A stretch of 64,000 bases of DNA. Source: DASSUW01 sp963792385. Its GTDB lineage: Bacteria > Actinomycetota > Thermoleophilia > Solirubrobacterales > Solirubrobacteraceae. The DNA is taken from assembly GCA_963792385.1 (NCBI GenBank), contig CAWBVZ010000007.1, positions 1,302,001 to 1,366,000 on the forward strand, given 5' to 3'. The notes beneath the pieces were generated by a model. The model was not told where the DNA came from, made no database searches, and saw only the letters and a list, made by a program, of their open reading frames with translations. Of this stretch, positions 52,582 to 61,100 are shown piece after piece (position 1 is the stretch's first letter; each line of letters begins with the position of its first letter). A program made the position numbers and the translations under genes.

Positions 52582-53382
52582 TCAGGCGACCGCCTCGACT
52601 GCGCGCCGCACCTCGGCGGCGATCACCCGTCGGCGGTACGCGGCCGACCCGCGCGAGTCCGACAGCGGCTCGATCCGCTCGGCGTAGCGCGCGGCCACCT
52701 CGGCCGGCTCCCCGTCGCACAGGTCCGGGAAGTCCTGCGGGGTCTCGGCGACCGCGCCGACAACGACGCGCAGGCCCTGGTCGCCGCGCACGGCCGCGAC
52801 GGCCGCGCACGGCCGGTCCTCGCTCGACCGCGAGCGAAACTTGCGGTACGTCGCGCGGGCGGGCTGCGGCGGCACGCGCACCTCGATCAGCAGCTCATCC
52901 GGCTCGATGCACGTCTCGTAATAGCCGAGGATCAGCTCCCCGACGGTCACCGACCGCTCGCCGCGCGGCGAGCGGAGCACGGCGCGCGCGTCGAGCGCGG
53001 CGAGCATCGCCGGCGGGTCGGACGCGTAGTCGGCATCCGCCAGCACTCCGCCGACCGTCGCCTGGTTGCGCACGCGCGCGCTCGCGACCAGCGAGAACGC
53101 GCGGGCGAGCACGGGCCAGCCGTCGCGCGCCGCCTGCGAGCGCTCGACCGCCCGGTGGGTGGCCATCGCGCCGAGCCGCAGCTCGCCGTCGACGACGGCG
53201 ATCGCGCGCAGCTCCTCGACGCGGCCGAGCGACAGCAGCGCGACCGGCGCCAGGAAGCCCTGGTTCATGAGGATCCCGAGGAAAGTCCCGCCCGCCAGCA
53301 CCGTCGCCTCGTCACCGCGCTCGGCGCGCAGCGACAATGCCTCGTCGAGCGAGGCCGGGGCCATCCATTCCGGCTCGCTCAC
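52582..53382 (-). CDS. Molybdenum hydroxylase FAD subunit (CoxM-like)
   Basis: 266 residues. The FAD-binding loops ATVLAGGTFLGILMNQGF and ATVGGVLADADYASDPPAMLAALDA (partial) are the family signatures, and the C-terminal CO_deh_flav_C domain follows (ATYRKFRSRSSEDRPCAAVAAV). It transfers electrons from the Fe-S subunit to an acceptor such as quinone. GTG at 53382 overlaps the stop of the PEP-utilising gene by 4 bp. Confidence 0.93.
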   Translation of the reverse strand: MSEPEWMAPASLDEALSLRAERGDEATVLAGGTFLGILMNQGFLAPVALLSLGRVEELRAIAVVDGELRLGAMATHRAVERSQAARDGWPVLARAFSLVASARVRNQATVGGVLADADYASDPPAMLAALDARAVLRSPRGERSVTVGELILGYYETCIEPDELLIEVRVPPQPARATYRKFRSRSSEDRPCAAVAAVRGDQGLRVVVGAVAETPQDFPDLCDGEPAEVAARYAERIEPLSDSRGSAAYRRRVIAAEVRRAVEAVA

Positions 53383-55106
53383 TCGAGGATCTCGACCACA
53401 CCTGTCGAGCCGTTGACCCGGATCCGGTCGCCGGTCTTGATGCGCTCGCCGGCGTTGGTCGTCCCGACCACGGCCGGGATGCCGAACTCGCGCGCGACGA
53501 CCGCCGGGTGCGACACGGCACCGCCCGCCTCGGTGACGAGCCCGATGATCTTCGTGAACAGCACGACCCAAGCCGGGTTGGTCATGTTGCAGACGAGAAT
53601 GTCGCCGCTCTGCACCTGATCGAACTCCTCGAGTGAGGAGACGAAGCGCGCCGGGCCTTCGACGACGCCGGGCGACGCGGCCAGACCCTTCACCTCGCCG
53701 GTGGTCGACGGCTCGCCGGCGTGGAACTTCTCCGGGAAGCCCCAGAGCGCGTTGTAGGGGAAGTCGAGCGCGGTCTGCGTCGCCGTCCCGACCCACGACG
53801 GCGGGCGCTTCTCGGCGGCCTCCTCGCGGTAGTCGCGCCGGTCGGAGACGAGCTCGTGGGCGTCGAACGCGCTCTGATCGGCCATCAGCAACCGCAGCTC
53901 GTTGTAGCGGAGGTACATCACGTCCTCGGCGTCACCGAGCGCGCCCGCCTCCGCGAGCTTGGCTCCGATCGCGATCAGCGCGAGCCGCAGCCGGGCATTG
54001 GTGCCCTGGTCGATGTAGAAGTGATGGTCGGGCGTGAGCGGGTTCATGCCCAGCGACAGGTCGAGCGCCTCCTGCAGCTTCGCCCGGCCGTCGCCCTCGA
54101 GGCCTTCCATCACCTCGCGCTTGGCGGCCTCGAGGTCATCGCGGACCGCCTGGATGTTGGCCGGGTAGTCGTAGTCGGTCGCGATGTAGCCGCGGATCGC
54201 CTCGATGATCGGCGCCGGGTCCTCGCGCCAGGTCCGGTAGGCGAACTCGTGCGACCAGATCGCCTTGTTGCCGAACGCCTTCTGGTGCGTGACGATGCGC
54301 TCGGCGATCAACTGGCGGCCGCGCTCGGAGCCGTCGAGCGCGCGCATTACATCGGCGGCCGTTTCGCCCTCGAACGCCTTGCTCAACTCGGCGTCGTCCT
54401 TGATCTCGTTCTTGATCTTCCAGAGGTCCTCGATCGAGTCCCAGTTGCGGTCCTCGAGGCTCGACTGCAGCCGCCCCATCAGCCCCGGGTCCTCGCTTCC
54501 GCGCACCTCGCCGATCACGGCGTTGAGGTTCGTGGTGGAGGAGAACTGGGCGAAGTTCAGCATCCAGTGGATCTTCCAGTGGCGGTCGTGGATGTCGATC
54601 GCGTCCTCGAAGTAGACCGCCATCTCGCGCATGTTCGCGGCGCCGTAGTCGATGCCGTCGAGGTACTCGAAGTTGCGCTCGATCTCGGGCCGCAGCCGCT
54701 CTCGCCACCAGGCGAGGAAGTTGCCGGCGTACTCGGGCAGCACCCATCCGAGATAGGCGCCGATCTTCGCCGGATGCTCGGGATCGCGCGGCACGCGCGG
54801 GACGTAGCGCGCCTGGTACTCGGTCGCCTCGCTGTGGATCGCGGCGTCGGACGGGACCGCCGCCGTATAGACGTAGCCGTTGATCTCCTTGGCGATCCAG
54901 TCACACGCGAACGGCGTGCCAAAGCGCCGGAACATGTGGTCGCACGTCAGCCACCAGCCGCCGATGTCGAAGAACATCGGGGATACCGGGTTGGGGATAT
55001 GGAGATCGTCGTAGATCCAGAAGAGGTCCTTCTCCCCCTCCTGCCACTCGATCGGGAACTCATCCGACCCGTGGAACTCCCCCAGGACCTCCTCGGTCAC
55101 GGCCAT
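53379..55106 (-). CDS. Central and His-domain half of a split PEP-synthase-like dikinase
   Basis: 575 residues. Residues 1-470 are a mostly helical substrate-binding region beginning with DDLHIPNPVSPMFFDIGGWW. Residues 480-575 are the swivelling PEP-utiliser domain: GLAASPGVVEGPARFV, then TEAGGAVSHPAVVAREFGIPAVVG with catalytic His H533. There is no ATP-grasp domain. Together with the 290-residue protein at 45180-46052 it would complete one dikinase, as in phenylphosphate synthase (separate about 70- and 40-kDa proteins) or a split rifampin phosphotransferase. It heads unit A with a GAGGAG ribosome site. Confidence 0.85.
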   Translation of the reverse strand: MAVTEEVLGEFHGSDEFPIEWQEGEKDLFWIYDDLHIPNPVSPMFFDIGGWWLTCDHMFRRFGTPFACDWIAKEINGYVYTAAVPSDAAIHSEATEYQARYVPRVPRDPEHPAKIGAYLGWVLPEYAGNFLAWWRERLRPEIERNFEYLDGIDYGAANMREMAVYFEDAIDIHDRHWKIHWMLNFAQFSSTTNLNAVIGEVRGSEDPGLMGRLQSSLEDRNWDSIEDLWKIKNEIKDDAELSKAFEGETAADVMRALDGSERGRQLIAERIVTHQKAFGNKAIWSHEFAYRTWREDPAPIIEAIRGYIATDYDYPANIQAVRDDLEAAKREVMEGLEGDGRAKLQEALDLSLGMNPLTPDHHFYIDQGTNARLRLALIAIGAKLAEAGALGDAEDVMYLRYNELRLLMADQSAFDAHELVSDRRDYREEAAEKRPPSWVGTATQTALDFPYNALWGFPEKFHAGEPSTTGEVKGLAASPGVVEGPARFVSSLEEFDQVQSGDILVCNMTNPAWVVLFTKIIGLVTEAGGAVSHPAVVAREFGIPAVVGTTNAGERIKTGDRIRVNGSTGVVEILE

Positions 55107-55144
55107 CTCGTCTCCTCGCCTCGGCCCTCTCGACTCGCCGGGCG

Positions 55145-55163
55145 ATGATAGATAATCGATGAG
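55145..55163. promoter_or_regulatory. Operator candidate, unit A (copy of the 48233 motif)
   Basis: TGATAGATAATCGATGA (55146-55162) matches the unit B motif TGATCGATCATCGATGA at 15 of 17 positions. It lies 40-56 bp upstream of the dikinase start, in the 72-bp gap after the exoprotein gene. AT-rich for this genome. It suggests units A and B share one regulator. Confidence 0.58.
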
Positions 55164-55178
55164 CAGCTGGCGTCGCGG

Positions 55179-58100
55179 CTACCTGATCGTCACCCTCCGC
55201 TGGACCGGCCTCGCCCCCTTGACCGAGAGGGCGAAGGTCAGCTTCAGCGTCCTGGCCGCGGCGAGGCGCCGGGCCGCCGCGCGCGTAGGCTTCAGGCGGA
55301 GCGTCAGCTCCTTGTCCGCCTTGCAGCTCACGCGCTTGGACGCGACCGTCCGGCCGGCGAGCCTGAGCCGCTTCGCGGTCGCGCGCGTGACGGTCAGCGT
55401 CGCCTTCCCCGAGCCGGTGGTGGCGCACGACACCATCAGCCGCATACCGCGTGCCCGGAACGCCCGCACCGACGACGGGACGAACAGGTCCGCCGACGCG
55501 CCCCGCACCCCGCCCTGCGGCGCGACGGCACCCTGCGGCCCGGTCACGACCACCTGCACCGTCGCGGAGCCGGTGGCGCCGTCCGGATCGGTGACCGTGA
55601 CCTTGGCGCTGTAGGTGCCCGGCGTCGTGTACGTGTGCGTCACCCCGGTGCCGCCGGCGCTCCCGCCGTCGCCGAAGCTCCACACGTACATCACCGCGTC
55701 GCCGTCGGGATCGCGTGCGGCCGCCGTGAAGCGGACGGTGAGCGGCGCGGTGCCGCCGTTCGGGTCGGCCGCGATCTGGACGGTCGGTGCCTGGTTGCCG
55801 GGCGGGTCGCCGACGACGACCTGCACGGTGGCGCTGGCCGTCAGGCCGCCCGGATCGCGCGCGGTCACCTTCGCCGTGTACGTGCCCGCGGACTCGTAGA
55901 CGTGCCGCGCGCGCCTGCCGTCGGCCGTCTCGCCGTCACCGAACTCCCACGCGTACGTGAGCGCGTCACCGTCGGGATCGGTGCCCGAGGCCGTCAGCAG
56001 GACGTCCAGCGGCGCATTGCCCGACTTCGGCGCCGCCGCCGCCTTGACCGTCGGCGGCAGGTTGCCGGGCGGGTCGGTGACCGTCACGACCACCTGCGCC
56101 GTGCCGGTCTTGTCGCCCGCGTCGGTGACCGTCACCGTCGCCGTGTACGTGCCGGGCGTCAGGTACGTGTGCGCCGGGCTCTGAGCGAGCGACCCTCCGG
56201 CGCCGTCCCCGAAGTCCCAGCTGTACACAAGGTCACCTTCCGGCCCGTCTGGGTCGTTGCCCGTGGCCGTGAACTGCACCGCGTGCGGCGCCGCGCCGGA
56301 CGGATCGTCGACCGACGCCGTGACCGTCGGCGCCTGGTTGCCGCCGCCGCCCTCGGTGACGGTCACCTCGACCACGTCGGTCGCGGTGTCGCCCTCGTCG
56401 TCGGTCACCTTCACGGTCGCCGTGTGCACGCCCGGCGTGGTGTACGTCCACTCGAACTCAGAGTCGAGCACGGTGCCGTTCTCGAGCTCCCACTCGTACT
56501 CGAGCGGGCCGCCGTCGGGATCGAGCCCGGTGGCGGAGAACTGCACCTTCAGCGGCGCCGGCCCGGACGACGGGTCGGCGAATCCCTGAACGGTCGGCGC
56601 ACCGCCTCCGCCTCCGCCCTGGATCGTGTACGTCGCCGTCCCGACGGCGCCCACGTTGCCGGCAACGTCGGTCGCGCGGTGCTCGAGCGTGTGTGGCCCG
56701 TTGCCCGACACGGTCACGGGCCCGCTGTACGCGGTCCACTCACCGTTGTCGAGCGCGTACTCGACCTTGTCGAGCCCCGAACCGCCGGCCGGATCGGCGC
56801 CCGCCAGCGTCACCTGCACCGAATCGGTGAAGGTGCCGCCGTCCGGCGTCGCCGTCGACGTCGGGACGGTCTTGTCCAGCTTCACGGTGACCGTCTTGTC
56901 GGCCTCCACGTTGCCGTCGGCGTCGGTCGACCGGTACGTGACCGTCGTCGTGCCCTCCTGGCTCAGCGTCACCGGCCCGCTGTAGTTCTGGAACGCGCCG
57001 TCGCCGACCTTGTACTGCGTCGTCGCCCCCGCCTCGGTGGCGAGCGTCAGCACCACGTTCTGCCGGTACCAGCCGTTCTGGCCGTCAGGCGTGGGCGGCG
57101 CGAGCGTCGACGTCGTCGTCGGCGCGGTGGTGTCCGGCAGCCCCGGGGTGATCCGGATGTAGTCGAATACCGCGTCGTTGCGCGTCGTCACCGTGGCGTT
57201 GCTGTCGTTCGCGTAGACGCCGACCTTGGGATTCGGCACGCTGGCCAGCGCGGCCGGCTCTCCGTAGAGAGTCCACGCCCCGCCGGCGAACCGGTAGTAG
57301 GACCGCAGCGTGGTCCCGTCCGAGGTGATCCGCATCTCGACCGTCGTCGGCTGGGTCGAGATGTTCACGAAGCCGCCGAAGCCGGCTGCGACGTCGTTCG
57401 CCTCGCGCAGGAACTCCAGCCCGCGGCCGTTGGCGAACACGTAGTCCGCCTTCACGTAGTTGGCGTCATCGCCGTAGACGAGCAGACCGGCCTGTTCGTA
57501 GTTCTCGTTCGGGTCGAACGTGAGCCGCGTGGTCATCGTCCACGGACCGGCGGGCGCCGACTGGAGCAGGATGTTCGGGTTGTTGTTGGGTGCGCCGGCG
57601 AAGAAGTCGCCGTGAGCTGCCGGCAACGTCAGGTTGCCGCCGCCGACCGTGTAGCCGCCCGGCTCGTGCCGGACGTTCTGGCTCCAGCGGCAGAGGTTCA
57701 GCGACGTGCCCTCGAATTCGTCGCTCGGCTCCTGCGGCGCGTCGAGCGTGAAGTAGTCGAAGCGCGCCGTATTCGCCTGGGTCCCCGCGGCGGTGGACGC
57801 GGTCGCGTACATGCCGATCTTCGGGTTGTTCAGGCCGTTGAGGTTGGTGGCGTTGCCGGTGTTGGTCCAGGTCTCGCCGTCGGCGGACCGCTGCGCCCGC
57901 ACGGTGGTGCCGTCGCTCGTGAAGCGCACGTAGAACGTGCTCGGGAACGACGCGTCAACCGTTGCCGAGCCGAGGCCCGAGGCGGAGTTGTTGAGCTCCT
58001 TGAACGCCTCGAACGCGCGGCCGTTGGCCCAGACCATGCCGCTCTTGATCCAGTTCGCATCGTCCGTGTAGATGACGAGGCCGGCGTTCTGGTAGTTGAC

Positions 58101-61100
58101 CGTCGGGCTCCAGGCCACCCGCGCCGTCGCGGTCCACGGGCCGGAGTCCGGCAGGTCCTGGAGCACGATGTTGCGCTGGCCCGTATCGCCGCCGTGGATG
58201 TCCTCGCCGGGCTGTGCGTTGAGGTTGAGCGAGCCGCCGTCGACCGACAGGAACTGGTCGTCACGGCGCACCACGCTCCAGCGCGACGTGTCGAGCGTCG
58301 TCCCGTCGAACTGGTCGTTGCCGGGGCAGGAGGCCAGCGGCGGGTACGCCTCGATGTCGATCTCGATGCTGCGCGAGCGCTCGCCGTCGCTGACGGTGAA
58401 CGTCGCGGTGTACTCGCCCGGCTCGGCGTACGTGTGGCTCGCGTTGGCGGTCGTCGCGTCGGTCGTGCCGTCGCTCGTGAAGTCCCACGCGTACGTGAGC
58501 GGGTCGCCATCGGCGTCCGCGCCGGTGCCCGTGAAGTTCACGGCCAGCGGAGCGGGACCGGCGATCTTGTCGGCCGTTGCCGAGGCGGTCGGCGCCGAGT
58601 TCGACGCGACCCCCTTGCCGATGAACGTGAACTCGTCGAGATCGAACAGGTCGTTCGGGTTCTCGCCCGGGCGCCCCCGGAACGTGAAGTACAGCCGGCC
58701 GCTGCGGTCGTCCGCGTCGATCGGGATCGTCACGTTCTGGAAGTCGGTCCAGCTCGCGGTCGGCAGCAGCGTCGCCGTACCGACGATCGGACCGTCCGGC
58801 GCGTCGAGGCGTACGTCGACGATGCCGCCGTCGATGCCCGCCGCGTAGCGGATCGTCAGCTGGTCGATGCCCAGCAGGGACACCGGCTCGAAGTAGATCC
58901 ACTCGCCCGTGTCCGCGTAGCCGACCGTGCGGCCGCCCTCCGCATTGGCCACGGTGTTGGTCTGCGTGCCGATGTGGTTCGTGTAGTGCTCGGCCTGGAT
59001 CGTCTTCGGCGTGAGGCGCCTTGTCGACGCGCCCGTGAGCGGTGCCGAGCCAGGCGCCCCGCCGGTGTCGGTGTAGTTCGCCACCAGCACCAGCGCGATG
59101 TTGGCGCTCTTCTCGTGACCGGAGTCGGCCGGAGCCTCGATCGTGCCCGAGCAGCCCGTCCTGTCGACGCCCGGATGCACGTGCGCGTTGCCACCCTCGT
59201 CATGGAAGACGCCCACGTTGACGGTCACGCGGTTGCAGTCGATCGTCGTGTCCTCGGGGTCGGTGACGGTCACCGTGTACGGGATCTCGTCGCCCCAGTC
59301 GAAGATGCCGCCCTGGACGGGAACGGTCAGCTCGACCGTCGGCCGGGTGTTGCCGGCGTTGATGACGATCGTGGAGGTGCCCGACTTTCCGGTCGAGTCC
59401 GTCGCCGTCAGGCGCACGCTGTACGTGCCCGCCGCCGTGAACGTGTGCGTCGGGTTGGCCTCGGTGGACGTCGACCCGTCGCCGAAGTCCCACGCGAAGG
59501 TCAGATCGTCGCCATCTGCGTCCTCGGAGCCCTCGCTCGAGAACGCGACGGTCAGCGGTGCCGGGCCGGAGTCCTTGTCTGACGTCGCCCGGGCCACCGG
59601 CGTGCGGGTGCCCTTGGCGTAGTCGATCCGGTACAGGCCCGAGTCGGGGTTGATGCCCGAGCCGGCGTAGTTGAAGTCGCGCCCCCACTCGAGCACGTAC
59701 AGCGAGCCGTCGGCGCCCATCTCGATGTCCTGCGGGTGCCGGAAGTCGGCGTTCGGCATGAACTCCTGGATCGCCTTCGGCTTGCCGGCCTCGTCCAGCT
59801 CGAGCGTCGAGATCCAGTCACGCGACCAGTCGGCGAAGAACACCTTGTCGTCGAACCACGTCGGGAACTTGCTCGTCGCCGGGTTGGTGGCGTCGAAGTG
59901 GTACACCGGACCCGCGATCGCCGTCCGGCCTGGGCCTTCCGGGATCGCCAGCGGCGGCGTGTCCCACGGGTAGTTCGGAGCGTTCGCGTGCGGCTGGTAC
60001 GGCCACCAGAGCAGCGCGCCGGTCGTCGGCGGCGTGTTCGGCTTGCCGGTGTTCCAGGCCGAGTCGTTCAGCGGGCCCTCGTCAACTCCGCCGCCGCCGT
60101 CGCAGTCGAAGAAGCCGCTCTGCGTCTGGGTCCCGAAGTCCCAGTTCGAGTAGGCCTTGTTGTCCGCGATGCAGTACGGCCAGCCCATGTTGCCCGCTTC
60201 GCGGATCTGGTTGAGCTCGTCGTAGCCGCGCGGGCCGCGGTTGGCGTTCTCGTTGCCCGCATCGGGGCCGACCTCGCCGTTGTAGAGCCAGCCCGTCTCC
60301 TGGTCGACCTGGATCCGGAACGGATTGCGGTGGCCCATGGTGTAGATCTCGGGCCGGGTCTGGCCCGTCACGCCGGGGTACTTGCCGCCGAGGCCGAACA
60401 GGTTGCCCGGCGGGATCGTGTAGGTGCCGTCGTCCTGCGGCGTGATCCGCAGGATCTTGCCGCGGAGGTCGTTGGTGTTGCCCGACGAGCGGCGCGCGTC
60501 ACGCGCGTGATCGGCGTCCGGGTTGTCGCCGGGCTCGTTCGCCAGGCGATCATCGATCGGGTTGTATCCCTGCGACTCCGCATGCTGCGAGTCGTCGCCC
60601 GCGGAGATGTACAGGTTGCCGTCGGGCCCGAACGTCAGCGAGCCGGACGAGTGGCAGCAGATGATCCGCTGGTGGGGGATCCGCAGCAGGATCTTCTCCG
60701 AGCTCATGTCCAAGGTGCCGTCGGGCGCGACCGTGAAGCGCGAGATGTGCTGCTCCTCAGGGCTCGGCGCGCTGTAGAAGAGGTAGAGCCAGCGGTTCTC
60801 GTCGAAGTCGGGGTCGAGCGTGATCCCGAGCAGGCCGTTCTCGTTGCCGCGGTGGACCGGGATCGTGGCGACCGTGCGGATCGCGCCGTTGGCACGGTTG
60901 TAGTGCTTGACCTTGCCGGCGAGCTCGACGTAGAAGACGTTGCCGTCGTCGTCGACGGCGATCTCCATCGGGTTCTCGGTGGTGTCGTCGAGCGTGATCT
61001 TGTCGAACGCGGCGTCGGTCGGGAGTCCTTCGCGATCCGGACCGCAGTCGCCGGCCTCCCTGCCCGACGCCCACTCGATCGCGCCGAGGATGTGGTCGCG

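Noticed and set aside
50589..53270. 893-codon open frame antisense to the Mo hydroxylase genes
   Set aside because: Low-complexity Arg/Ala/Val composition; the opposite strand encodes clear CoxL/CoxS/CoxM homologues with 4-bp overlaps.
53379..55106. Calling the split dikinase a rifampin phosphotransferase
   Set aside because: Known RPH enzymes are single chains and resistance genes stand alone; here the halves sit in catabolic operons, so the substrate is left open.
55550..56600. Repeated sequence in the exoprotein as a mobile or CRISPR element
   Set aside because: The similarity is between PKD domains at protein level and in frame.
55635..59582. 1315-codon open frame antisense to the giant exoprotein
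   Set aside because: No signal peptide or motif and composition mirrors the PKD coding strand; shadow frame.
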